Shown here piece by piece: positions 32,713 to 44,383 of a stretch of DNA of 64,000 bases. The stretch covers positions 62,001 through 126,000 of the forward strand of contig CM045990.1 in NCBI GenBank assembly GCA_025175895.1. Direction: 5' to 3'. Below the pieces are notes generated by a model. The model worked only from the letters and a program-made list of their open reading frames with translations, had not been told where the DNA came from and searched no databases. The DNA comes from Wurfbainia villosa (Eukaryota > Streptophyta > Magnoliopsida > Zingiberales > Zingiberaceae). A program made the position numbers and the translations under genes. Every line of letters begins with the position of its first letter. The first letter of the stretch is position 1.

Positions 32713-34330
32713 GTTGGTGCAATCGGCCCAGATCATGATTGACCAGACTCGAGTTTGACTCGAGCGATGTTTTGATGTTTGACATGAAGGTTTGACATTG
32801 ATGTTTGACATTGATGTCTGATAATGTTTTGGGAAGATTGTTGGTACAATCGACCCGGGTCATGATTGACCGAACTTGAGTTTGGCTCGAAGGAGATTTT
32901 GATGGTTGACTGGAGTTGACCATGTCATGGAAAGTCCAAGTCTTGAGTACTTGGCATGTAAAGTCCAAGCATGGGTCATGGCAAGGAAAAGTCCAAGCAT
33001 GGGTCTTGGCATGGAAAGTCTAACATGGGTTGGCAAGTAAAGTCCAAGGGTGTAGTCTTGGCCACGTAAGTCCAAGGGTGTAGTCTTGGCGGTGAAAGTC
33101 CAAGTCATTAATACTTGGCATTTGGAAAGTCCAAGGGGTTTGATATTAGCAGCGTAAATTCCAAGTGGGAGTCTTGGCAGCATAAGTCCAATGGTTGGCG
33201 GCGTAAAGTCCAAGTGGAGTCTTGGCAGCGTAAGTCCAATGTGGTTTTACGGTGTAGACATCGTTAGCATGATATAGCTGATGGAAGCACTTGAAGGCTA
33301 GTGTATGGATGAACAAGTCATGGATGACTTGGAGGGATCCGATTGGCGCGAGGCTAACAGAGGTGGCTAGAAGGCTTAGGTCTAGGCTACGGGTGGCCAA
33401 GCAAGTATGGGGGCACCATACTTGTGTTAAACCTCATGTTTGAGGTTAAAACCTCATGTTTGAGGTGTATCAGTCGACTGGTACCATGTGGCAGTCGACT
33501 GGTATGAGTCAACTAGGGTTTGACTATGGGGAGTGCCCTAGCAGTCGATTGCCAGAGGTGGGCAGTCGACTGCTAGACCTTGTCGTCGACTGATCTTGTG
33601 ATCAGTCGATTGGTGCTCGATATTTCGGGCATAGAATGGAGTCAGACTCGACTGCTGGGGCTAGCAGTCGAGAGAAGGCTCGATCAGTCGACTGATGGAC
33701 ATGATCAGTTGATTGATGTCCTATCCGTTGGATTTTTCCAGCGTGGATTGCACCGTTGTCTCACAGCAACAGTATCATCAGTCGACTGATGGTTTCGATC
33801 AGTCGACTGATAGGCAAAATCTAGCCCAGGCAGCAGCTATAAAGGAAGCTCGTGGAGGAGAATTTTGCAACTGATTCTTGAGGAGTTTTGGGGCGATTTG
33901 TTGTTGCAAATCAGGGTCTCCAAGTGCATTTCAAGCAACCGTCAAGCAAGCAATCAAAAGAGCAATTGTAAAGTGTTATTTTCTTTACTTGTTGTGTATT
34001 TCATTTGTATCTTGCTTGTATTTGTTTCTTACTATTGTAAGAGCTATTGTACGAGGTTTCTCCACCTTCGGATTGTTCCGAGAAGGAGTTATTGTGATTA
34101 GTAGTGCGTGTTTGCATTGCTAGGGCTTTTAGACCCCGATCTGTGGAGTAGAAACCATTCGGTTCTGAACCACATTATATCCTTGCATTGTGATTGTGTT
34201 TCTTGTTATTTCTTTTGTTATTACTATTCTGCTGTGCTAACAATATTGTAGACGATCAAACGCAACGAATTCCATCAATGCATCGAAACGCTATTCACCC
34301 TTCCCTCTAGCGGTCAACGAATCCTCAACA
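32713..34330 (+). repeat. S2b 3' LTR
   Basis: Starts TGTTGGTGCAATCGGCCCAG, with the start duplicated at 32839. Contains AAAGTCCAAG-type repeats (32930-33240), nine CAGTCGACTG or near variants (33468-33810), TATAAA at 33838, and the end GGTCAACGAATCCTCAACA. It is 1,618 bp. Confidence 0.92.
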
Positions 34331-35170
34331 GTCATTGTGCGCAGACAGTGATCTTTATTTTACCTATTTGCCCATGAGACTTATTCATGGTAGCATGTCG
34401 TTACGCACAGATAGTAATCTTTATATTCCTTTTTGCTCACGAGATCCATTCATGGTAGCATGTCATTGCGCACGGATAGTGCTCTGTATATTGCTTATCT
34501 GCCCACAAGTCCCGTTAGTGGCACCATATTGTTGCCCACAGATAGTGCCCCTTGTAGTGTTACCACTAGAGTCATGAGACTTTATTGTGGTATCTTGATA
34601 TTTATTACTTACAGATTTGCAGTTAATTGTGTATGTCACAGGTGCATTTATTATATGACTGACCAGGTTAGTTGTAGATTGATAGTAGTACTCAGAGGTT
34701 TGGGTTATTCAGGTTTACTTTCCTTTGACCTCCATTTTATTTTTATTATCATGCACTATCTTTCTATACACCCACTGAGTGATTTGTACTCACTCACTCT
34801 TTTCTTTGGCCTCCAGGTTAGCTGATAGAGGACATGTCCTATTGACCTACCTTCGCGTCGCTCAGAGAGTCCCTTGCCATGTTGGTCCCACTGCATCGTC
34901 AAGATGCCTATTTGTTTTCTTTATTGTTATCACATTTTGTTTACGCACTTTGAATTTTGTCACAATTTGATTTAGATGTCATAAATCTATTTTTCTCTCA
35001 CTGACTTATGTTTTAGTCATGCATGCATGTAGTTAATAAAATAATTATATTTTATATTTTAATTATTTCAAAGCTTTTACAATATCTGATTCTAGTAATG
35101 TATTTCGGAATATTGTGACTAAGGGGATCCTCTATCATTTGGATGACAATTATGCCCCCAGGGCATGACA
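34331..35170 (+). mobile_element. G 5' LTR, second part
   Basis: Begins with the right target-duplication copy GTCAT and four more 72-bp repeat units (34331-34560). It continues through a T-rich stretch and ends GGGCATGACA at 35170, eight bases before a primer site. The 130-codon frame at 34433-34825 is repeat translation. Confidence 0.75.
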
Positions 35171-35177
35171 ATTTTAT

Positions 35178-35190
35178 TGGTATCAGAGTT
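35178..35190 (+). promoter_or_regulatory. G primer-binding site
   Basis: TGGTATCAGAGTT, initiator-Met type with one change near the end. Confidence 0.8.
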
Positions 35191-35660
35191 AGGTTTGCAC
35201 TTTCGATTTGTGGGTTTTTTGTTTCGAGTTTTTCTTTACCTTTGTTTTGGAGTTTTTGTGTTTTGGGACCAAGCAAGCTGAAAGACATCTCTGAGCTATA
35301 GGAAAAGTAGTTGTCTTTAGTGGTCACTGTACTTTCCTTATGTAATAGGAAGTTATAATTATGTTTTTTGCTAGATACTTACATATTTGGTCATAGTAGG
35401 AAATACTACCTAGTGAGAATACCCCTATACATGGACATGGATGAGGTCAACCTCTAAAGTGACCTGCTGACACTGCGGTACCTAACCCTGATATCAAAAA
35501 TGTGGACTCTTTGGAAGTGTCGATTGATGTTGAGTTAGGAAGCTAGAGTTAGGCCCGCCAACCACCCATTGGAGGTGAAGGAGTAACCCCTCAGAGAGCA
35601 CCGATCCCTACTACTAATTTTTTCATAGATAAGGCGCATATACTTACATCGGCCAAGACT

Positions 35661-36340
35661 ATGAAAGATCATTTTACCTTATTTCAGGGGGATACCGATC
35701 CACGGATTGATCGTGCTTGGATGGACAATCTAGAAGACTCATTTGGATACATAACCTGCATGGATGCAGAGAAGGTGGAGCTTGCTATGTAGCACTTACA
35801 AGGTCACACCATCACATGGTGGAAAATGCAGCGGACAATTTTCAGGGAACAGAGCATCACTTGGAAACTATTCCGAGTGGCTTTTGAGAGATAGTATTTT
35901 TTTGGCCTCTTTCTGTATAAGTTGTCATCAGGAGTTTCTGAATCTTAAGCAAGGCGATCGAAGCATCATGGATTACAATGTAGAATTCAGTCGACTTGTA
36001 GAACTTTACCCCACTTAGGAGCCTAGAACTATGATCGTATGCTCCAATTCATCCAACGTCTTATAGCCTATATCCGGATTAGAATGTCTAAATCCCTCAT
36101 TAGTACTTATTGAAAGGTGTTAGACCAAGCCATACTAATCGAGATGATCCAATAACAAGTAACTCGGGAGAAGGAATCAGAGAGGCAGATATTGCAGATA
36201 GAGTCTCAGATACAAGACAAGCAGCTCGGTGGTTAGAAAGTGCAAAGTCATACTCAAAGGTCACGATCTAGCACTGGAAAAGCCTCTCAACTAGTGAGGT
36301 TAGCTGGAACATCTTCCGAGTCTACCAGCAGAAGCGATCA
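35661..36340 (+). pseudogene. G gag, Ty3/gypsy Retrotrans_gag remnant
   Basis: Translation from 35661 gives KDHFTLFQGDTDPRIDRAW, then HLQGHTITWWKM. Another frame from about 35930 gives FLNLKQGDRSIMDYNVEFSR. In this order these are the conserved blocks of plant Ty3/gypsy Gag (FxGxxDPxxAxxW, LxGxAxxWW, FxxLxQGxxSVxEYxxxFxxL). Stops occur at about 35790 and 35893, with at least one frameshift between blocks. A possible degenerate knuckle, CYYCRLVLM, lies near 36361, just past the end. No protease, reverse transcriptase or integrase motif is found before the 3' LTR. Confidence 0.78.
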
Positions 36341-37114
36341 TATGACACTAGTTTGGTAAGATGTTATTATTGTAGATTAGTTTTAATGACACTATCAAGG
36401 GAGACTCTAACATCCCTCTACGAAATAAAAGAGTTGCCCTTAGATTTTGGTAGCCATATCTTGACATAAGATTAGACAACCATCCACTTAGAGTAAGAGA
36501 TTCTGATAAAAAAAAACTCAACACAAATGCACTGGATCTCACACTTGCTGAAGATGAGAAGACTAATAACCAATTTAGGATATGAATCAAAAGTTGCGCA
36601 ATGGAAGCATGGTGGGCCCATACCCCACAGAGAAGTGGTATAAGAGAAGTCTACGCTCTGATAATTTTGGAATGTTAAGATATTAAAATGAGCTAGAATA
36701 GTAACATAACACTTAGGGTTACCAAACCGTAGAAGTACATAATAATTTTCATATATGGGAGTATGTACTCAATTTATTTACATTGTGAAGGTTTAGAATA
36801 AACTAGAAAAGTAACATAACATTTAGGGTTAACTAATAGTAGAAGTACATAATGACTTTCAAATTTCATTAATATGAAAGTATGTACTTAACTTATTTAT
36901 ATTGTGAAGGATATAGTTGGAGTTCTAGCTCATATTCCAGATATAAAGAATGTTGATTATGAAGCAAGGTCATATGCTGGATTGAGATTGAATGGTAACG
37001 TGATTCTAATGAAGAAACTATTTAGAGTAGAAGAAAGACATGCAGATAAGATATCTTTATTAAGGTATATCAAGTAAGAAATTTAGGGACCAATTTTTTT
37101 ATTTATGGGGGGAA
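36341..37114 (+). other. G internal remainder, non-coding
   Basis: No pol motifs. It contains a short direct repeat (GAGCTAGAATAGTAACATAAC at about 36690; a variant at about 36792) and the 3' polypurine tract ATGGGGGGAA at 37105-37114. Confidence 0.65.
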
Positions 37115-37804
37115 TGTAATATAGCGAAAAAAAATTAAATTAAAATAATATAATAATAATATAATTAAAAACGAAATAAATAAATAAAATAAATAAAATA
37201 AATTTATTAAATTCTATTAAAATGAAATTTAGTTATTAATATTTATTATAAAATTTTGGGATAATTTTAATAGGCTTTGATTAAGTCTAATTGACCTTAT
37301 TCAATCATAGGAGTTGATTGTTTCAATCAATCCTAGATTATAAATTAAACCGTGGAAATTAAAACATAAGTTTTTTTTATATCCTTTTTCCTTTTGCCCT
37401 ATCTCCATGCGCCGCCCACCACTCCCACTGCACCACCATTGCATGCACATAGCGCCAGTCGCCTACCGATCAGATTCCACCGCCTCAGACAAGATGCCCT
37501 TCCGACCAGCCTCTCCCGTTGTGACTGCTTGCACTGTGCTACACCCTCCTCCCTTCCGATGCCATCGGTGTACAACCACAATGTGCCACAAAAATTCAGT
37601 GCCCTATTGACTTCTCCTTGACCCACTGCCATCCTTTGCCCAGTCACGATCATAGTCCGATTACTCTCGTCGACCGTCGGTTTGTTCAGGCAACAAAGGA
37701 GGTAAGGGCAGAATCGATTGTTTGATTAATCAAGGTTGTTACTTCATGTTAATTAATCTGTTTAGCTAATAAACTAATTTGGTCAATCAAAGTAAGGGAG
37801 TAAT
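37115..37804 (+). repeat. G 3' LTR, truncated by S2c
   Basis: TGTAATATAGCG start. Matches 13018-13703, including the TATA region and CT-rich leader, and stops inside GTAAGGGAGTAAT, where S2c begins. The remainder is not present in the window. The frames at 37394-37653 are leader sequence. Confidence 0.85.
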
Positions 37805-39291
37805 TGTGGGAGAATCGTTGATCGCTAGAGGGGGGAGGGAGTGAATAGCGCTTTCACGTCGCTCGATGAAATTCATCGCGTTCGTCTACAAAACTTGTTA
37901 TGTGCAACGGAATATATATAATAGTAAACAAAAAAACACAACAAGAACACAAAAACAAACGATAAGGTGATATAATGTGGTTCGGATCCTAGGATTCCTA
38001 CTCCACGGGGCGAGCTCAAATGAGCTCTAGTGATGCACGCCACCACTAATCAAAATACTTCTTCTCGGAACAATCTAGAGGTGGAGAAACCTCGTACAAG
38101 TGATTACAAAAGTAATACAACGAAATACAACAAAATAAACTAAACAATACACAAATATAAGTAAAGAAAACTTTACACAAAGGACTTTGATTGCTTGCTT
38201 GTTGATTGCTTTGGAATGACTTTGAAGGACTGAAAAACACCAACTATCCCCTTCAAATTGGCCCAAGAACCATGACCAAAATCCTCTTCTTCTAGCTCCT
38301 TATAAAGTTGCAACTCAGGCTGATTTTCACCTAGCAGTCGACTGCCCATACCCATCAGTCGACTGCTCCTGTAGCCATTATCTCACAACGACTTGATCCA
38401 CGCTAGAAAAACTCTAATGGATAGTTCACGATCATTGTTGCCCCATCGATCAAGCGCCCGATTGACTATGGAACCTTCATACTTGTGGTCGCAAGCTGAT
38501 CCCTCCATGGCAATCACGCTTGGCGATCGACCCCCAAATCTAGCAATCGACTGTCAATGGCACTCGGTAGCAGTCGATCGCCAATCGACTCCCGATAGTT
38601 GACTGGTCACAATCCCAGTCGACTGCTCAAAGTCAACTCGGATGCCAAGTGTCAAAATATTTGACTAATTGACTGGTCCATAACCTCAGTTGACTGTTAA
38701 ACCTCAACTATGAGGTTCACTCCAAGTATGATCTCCTCATACTTGCTAGACCACCCTTAGCCTAGACCTAAGCCTTCTAGCCACCTTCATCAGCCTCACG
38801 CCTATCGGATCTCTTCAAGTCATTCATGACTTGCTCATCCATACGCTAGCCTTCAGGTGCTTCCTTTGGTTATTATCATGCTAACCGAGTCTACACCGTC
38901 AAGGCACATTTGTGCTTACGCTGCTAAGACACACGCTTGGACTTTACGCCACCAAACATTGGACTTATGCTTCCAAGACTATCGCTAAGACTTTACGCCG
39001 CCAATATCACACCCTTGGACTTTCCTTGCCAACTTCATATTGGACTTTCCAATTGTCAATACCAATACTTGGACTTTCCATTGGCAAGTACCCATGACTT
39101 AGACTTTACCATTGCCAAGACCCATGCTTGGACTTTCCATGCCAAGTACCCATGACTTGGACTTTCCATGCCAAGACCCATGCTTGGACTTTCTATGACA
39201 ATCACATGTCATACGTTTTGTCGAATATCAAAACACTTCTAGAGTAAAACTCGAGTCTGGTTAATCATAACCTGGGTCGATTACACCAACA
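37805..39291 (-). repeat. S2c 3' LTR (minus strand)
   Basis: Plus-strand end GTCGATTACACCAACA at 39291 is the LTR start in reverse. The left end TGTGGGAGAATCGTTGATCG is the worn LTR terminus. The reverse complement matches the S2b LTR, including GGACTTTCCATGCCAAG repeats (39000-39190). Palindromes are intact at 38335-38370 but altered at 38420-38600. The TATA (reverse CTTTATAAG) is at 38299-38307. Confidence 0.88.
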
Positions 39292-40163
39292 ATCTCCCCC
39301 TTTTTAATGTTTGACAAAAACCACAAAAACCTTTAAGTTAGGCCACCTAACTTAATACTCTCAATTCTCCCAATTGACAATTCTCAAATTCTTTCCCTTT
39401 TTGACATACATCAAAAAGGTTCTCCCCATGGGTATCAATGTCTCATATCCCAATGAGATCTTACAATCTCCCCTTGGTCTAAAAATATTTAGGATGCCTT
39501 CACTCTTCCTAGTGATAAGTCGCATATCACTAAATGAGAGGCAATCCTGACTTCTCCAATTCTCCCACTTTGGTGAGCACAATGAGAGTTTCCAAAACCC
39601 TTCATGTCTCCCCCTTTGGGGAATGCACATCCATCATCCCATGATGGATAACCTCCCCTAAAGGCTTACTCCCCCTTGACCATTGCACCAACAATGTCCT
39701 TGGAGAGTCCCTAAGCCTATAGGAACACTACACCATCAAAATTAAGGGCAAAAGTTCAAACTTGAACTTTCACACACCTTAAAAATTTATTCTCACCCTA
39801 AATAATTCTCCTAATCCATATCCAATGGATCTTCACCCTTCCAATGCTTTTCATAGCATCTCCTAGGATTATGAGCAGTTAGGGTAGCTTAAATTAGCTT
39901 AAACTAGGTTAAACAAATCTTGTTTACCTAAAATCAGGCTTGGCAGTCGACTAGGTCAGCAACCAATCGACTGCTCTCAATGCCAGTCGACTGTCCATGA
40001 CGGAAGTTGACTAGTTTCTGCAAATGTAGAAATTCAAAATTCAGAAATGCATAAGTAAATATATGTAATTTGAAAAATAATGAAACTTTATACATATAAT
40101 ACTTATGTCAGATACAATGAGTGAAAAATATTTAAAAAATAAAATACCTATAAAATAGTGAGA

Positions 40164-40221
40164 TTGATACAAAGTTCAAAAACAAAGATAACTTCTATAT
40201 TTTGAGCCTACTTTGTATCAA
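40164..40221 (-). other. Conserved hairpin H1 in S2c
   Basis: TTGATACAAAGT (40164-40175) with ACTTTGTATCAA (40210-40221). The perfect 12-bp stem is identical to S2b although the loop differs. Confidence 0.7.
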
Positions 40222-40821
40222 CTTCATCAATGGTGACTTATATCAAAAGATAGACCATACCAAAGTTTTTCAAAGTGATTTTAAAACCTTATATTGGACC
40301 ATGAACTATGGGCTCAATGCACATGACTTGTACATTAGCTTTTCTCATGATCTATCAATGGTATAAGATGAGTTTGAGTTCATCTAGATGCAAGAATTAT
40401 GCACCTTGAACTTAACTCATTTTTTTAACATCTCACATGTGTCTAGGGTGTATCAATACACACACATGTAAATGTAATGTAAGATGTGGGTTTTTGTTCT
40501 TCATAATCTAAGGTTTCATGTATTTTTCTAAGCAACTCTATTTGATTCCCTTATACATGGGACTTCAAATCATGTCATAGTCCTTAAATCAATTTTAATT
40601 AATCCTAAATGCATAAATGATGATTATGGCATGTAATATAGCATAAATAAAGACATGTGTCAATAATCATGATGTCATGGCATATAAATAAACCTAAACA
40701 TTTTCATGACATTTTAAACAATTTAAATGAAATATGATGTCATGACATGGCAAGACAAATAAGACATGACAAGTATAAAATACAAAGGTATATAATATAT
40801 AAATGTTAAGCTCAAATGGCC

Positions 40822-40826
40822 ATTTC
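40822..40826 (+). repeat. Target-site duplication of S3m, left (ATTTC)
   Basis: ATTTC before the LTR at 40827, repeated at 47488-47492. Confidence 0.93.
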
Positions 40827-41903
40827 TGTTGGATCGAGAAGCATCGCTAGAGGGGGGGATGAATAGCGATCGTAAATCTTTTCGTTCGTTTCATTAGAGT
40901 AGACAATTAAACGAGTAAGCACAGTGGAAAATAAAGAGACACGTTTATTTTACTTGGTTCACAACCCAACAGTTGCTACTCCAAGGCCCTATCGGTCCTA
41001 GACCGCGTATGGAGGGCAAAGCACTATAACGTCTCCTCCTCGTTGGAGGTAGGAGACAACGATCACAAAATCAGAAGTACGAGGATGAGGCAACAAGCCA
41101 ACCTCACCTCGTTACGATTAAAACAAAGAATATAATAAAAACAATTACTTGCTACTGCTGCCGACGAAGGAGATTTGAACTTGTCATCGCGTCGGCGTTA
41201 TGACGGCGTTGGAGCGTTGGCATTGTAGGAGCACTTGAGAATAAACTTGATGTTCTTTGGAGTTGGAATCCTCCCCTCCTTTTATAGATTTTAGCCTCTG
41301 AATTTGTCTCCTCATATTTTGGAATAGATCACGAAGTTGTATAAATTTTATCGCGAAGTGGCCGTGTCAAACCCTATCCCTTTGGACGTAGCGTAAGGGC
41401 TAATTCGTCGCCATCAGTCGACTGATGCCTCCCATCAGTCGACTGATGAGCATCAGTCGACTGCCCCATGTCCAGCAGTCAACTGCCAGCCTGGCCACTT
41501 CCCTGCAGTGAGAGGTTAGCTCAGAAAATGATAAATACAACGGTTTCTAACCGTCCGATCTCGACCTAGACCTTGCACAAGAAGTCTTAGTCGGATCGCC
41601 GCCTATGGTCGTCCCCGTACAGAGGACACGACCTTACCATCTCTCACTCACACGAGCTTACCTCGATTCTTACTGTGTCGCTTTCGCTTCCGGCCTTCCA
41701 CTCGATTCCTTCGGCTCCCTCCGAAGTCACTAGAGTGTCGCCCGACCACCACGGCTTCCTCCGAGTGTCGCTAGCCTTCATCTCTAGCTTTAGTACTTTT
41801 CTACACACTCGATTTAGCTCATGAGATAACGATGTAAACTTAACTTTGTGTCTTTGCCATAATCAAAACACAGGTTCGATTATCTGGTGCCCCTGCACCA
41901 ACA
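40827..41903 (-). repeat. S3m 3' LTR
   Basis: In plus-strand order it starts TGTTGGATCGAGAAGCATCG and ends GCCCCTGCACCAACA. Intact palindromes lie at 41414-41490. The TATA (TTTATA in plus, 41281-41286) is 130 bp from the first palindrome. It is followed by the reversed tract ATCTCACCCTTTTT. Confidence 0.93.
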
Positions 41904-42605
41904 ATCTCACCCTTTTTGATCTATGGTAAACCAACACAAAGTTAAGGGAAATTAAAGCATAAAACAAGTATAGTAGATGATGAATGTCATTTTCAAAAAC
42001 TCCCCCTTAACCAAAACTCCCCCTTAACCCTAGGTGAGTTTTGAAAGAGATACTTTAGTTTTCAAAATTAAATAAATTTTGTGTTACTCCCCCTTAACTT
42101 TCGCTCTTCTCCCTCTTTTGCCATAAATCAAAACAAATGTTGGGGTTTGTTATGTAAAATTGGAGTTTGTTATATAAAATAGGGGTTTAAAAAACAATAT
42201 GGTATATGCATGCATCAAGATAAATTAGCTATGAGTCCAAGCATGCGTCTAGCAGTAATTAGATAGATTGGTTCGAGGTGTGTCCCTCTGCACCAATAAT
42301 CTAAAGGTTTGTAATATAACCCTTAGGGTTAGTTTACTTCCCCCCTTAGTCAAATATACGAAGTATAAGAGATGTAGGGGGCGCTAAACTTTGGCCTAAG
42401 AGTTGTTAAGTACAATAGTTAGGAAAATAAGTAGTATTTTGAAGAGGTTATATTTCAATTATCCTTAACATCTCACCCATTCTTTGTGTCTCAGAATTTG
42501 TTCACCTTATATGTTTTGTGAGATGATTTTAAATTGATTAAAGATAGTCAACCTTGGGTTAGATTCGGATTTAACCTTTAGATCGTTAAGTAACTTTTCG
42601 AGAAA

Positions 42606-42680
42606 TTGGCTTCTAGGTCGTGGCGAGGCACAGGGGGCTTCTTTGATCGGAACAACGACCACTTCCTTAGACAAAGCCAA
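42606..42680 (-). ncRNA. Two-stem RNA-like element R1, S3m copy 1
   Basis: Outer stem TTGGCTT/AAGCCAA (42606-42612 with 42674-42680). Inner stem GGTCGT/ACGACC (42616-42621 with 42655-42660). Recurs at 44049-44123 and, with compensatory changes, in the M 5' leader at 58095-58169. Candidate cis-acting RNA structure. Confidence 0.55.
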
Positions 42681-44048
42681 ATTCAAGAAAATATCACTTA
42701 AGTCACATAGGGTTACTTCCTGGTCTAACCAGTTTAGGTTACGGTGAGGTAGTTTCAGTTAGTTCCACTCGGTCAAGTGCACCAAGCTAGATCACGAAGT
42801 TGTATAAATTTTATCGCGAAGTGGCCACGTTAAACCCTATCCATTTTGACCTAGCACAAGGGCTAATTCGTCACCATCAGTCAACTGATGCCTCCCATCA
42901 GTCGACTGCCCCATGTCCAGCAGTCGATTGCTATCCTGGCCACTTCCCTGCAGTGATAGGTTAGCTCAGAAAATGATAAATACGACGGTTTCTTGCCGTC
43001 CAATCTCGACCTAGACCTTCCACAAGAAGTCTTAGTCGGATCGCCGCCTACGGTCATCCCCGTACAGAGGACACGACCTTACCATCTCTCACTCACACGA
43101 GCTTACCTCGATTCTTACTGTGTCGCTTTTTCTTCCGGCCTTCCACTCGATTCCTTCGGCTCCCTCCGAAGTCACTCGAGTGTCGCCCGACTACCGCGGC
43201 TTCCTCCGGGTGTCGCTAGCCTTCAGCTCTAGCTTTAGTACTTTTCTGCACACTCGATTTAGCTCATGAGATAACGATGTAAACTTAACTTTGTGTCTTT
43301 GCCATAATCAAAACACAGGTTCGATTATCTGGTGCCCCTGCACCAACAATCTCACCCTTTTTTATCTATGGTAAACCAACACAAAGTTAAGGGAAATTAA
43401 AGCATAAAACAAGTATAGTAGATGATGAATGTCATTTTCAAAAACTCCCCCTTAACCAAAACTCCCCCTTAACCCTAGGTGAGTTTTGAAAGAGATACTT
43501 TAGTTTTCAAAATTAAATAAATTTTGTGTTACTCCCCCTTAACTTTCGCTCTTCTCCCCCTTTTGCCATAAATCAAAACAAATGTTAGGGTTTTTATGTA
43601 AAATTGGAGTTTGTTATATAAAATAGGGGTTTAAAAAATAATATGGTATATGCATGCATCAAGATAAATTAGCTATGAGTCCAAGCATGCGTCTAGCAGT
43701 AATTAGATAGATTGGTTTGAGGTGTGTCCCTCTGCACCAATAATCTAAAGGTTTGTAATATAACCCTTAGGGTTAGTTTACTTCCCCCCTAGTCAAATAT
43801 ATGAAGTATAAGAGATGTAGGGGGGGCTAAACTTTGGCCTAAGAGTTGTTAAGTACAATAGTTAGGAAAATAAGTAGTATTTTGAAGAGGTTATATTTCA
43901 ATTATCCTTAACATCTCACCCATTCTATGTGTCTCAGAATTTGTTCATCTTATATGTTTTGTGAGATGATTTTAAATTGATTAAAGATAGTCAACCTTGG
44001 GTTAGATTCGGATTTAACCTTTAGATCGTTAAGTAACTTTTCGAGAAA

Positions 44049-44123
44049 TTGGCTTCTAGGTCGTGGCGACGCACAGGGGCCTTCTTTGATCGGAACAACG
44101 ACCACTTCCTTATACAAAGCCAA
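44049..44123 (-). ncRNA. R1, S3m copy 2
   Basis: Second copy through the tandem duplication. Both stems are unchanged. Differences (GGCGAC for GGCGAG, GGGGCC for GGGGGC) fall in the loop. Confidence 0.55.
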
Positions 44124-44383
44124 ATTCAAGAAAATATCACTTAAGTCACTTAGGGTTACTTCCTGGTCTAACTAGTTTAGGATACGGCGAGGTAGCTTCA
44201 GTTAGTTCCACTCGGTCAAGTGCACCAAGCTAGATATGCTTTATCTAGCTCGAATACACGAGACTTTGTTTCCCTAACGTTCTATCATCTCACCGCGTCC
44301 TGATACTATGTTGTCAAGAGTTGACTAACTATTTTCCCTATCTAGCCGTTCTACAAATTAAAATAAAATATTCAATGGTTTTG

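Larger units (their letters stand above)
16072..34330 (+). mobile_element. S2b: gag-only Sirevirus-like element, split by T
   Basis: 5' LTR 16072-16375 plus 27875-29140, internal 29141-32712, 3' LTR 32713-34330. The 5' LTR holds the complete T element. Without T it is about 6.8 kb. It has decayed gag, no pol, a degenerate primer site and hairpin H1. It belongs to the same family as S2c at 37805-49131 on the other strand. Confidence 0.9.
39292..40826 (-). other. S2c post-gag non-coding region, proximal part
   Basis: Begins with the reversed polypurine tract ATCTCCCCCTTTTT at 39292. Contains the TCTCAT/ATGAGA stem-loop (39441-39458), palindromes (39950-40012), hairpin H1 (40164-40221) and AACATCTCACATG (about 40428). 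S3m interrupts it at 40827, and it resumes at 47493. Confidence 0.8.
41325..44230 (-). repeat. 1.45-kb tandem duplication inside S3m
   Basis: Unit 1 is 41325-42787 (1,463 bp) and unit 2 is 42788-44230 (1,443 bp). Both begin TAGATCACGAAGTTGTATAA and include the last about 570 bases of the LTR plus about 890 bases of internal sequence. The junction has TAGAT at 42788, also present at 41325 and 44231, a 5-base microhomology. The second LTR tail ends CACCAACA at 43348. Confidence 0.92.

Noticed and set aside
34433..34825. 130-codon frame
   Set aside because: Translation of the 72-bp G LTR array, with repeated RSIHGSMSLRTDS-like text.
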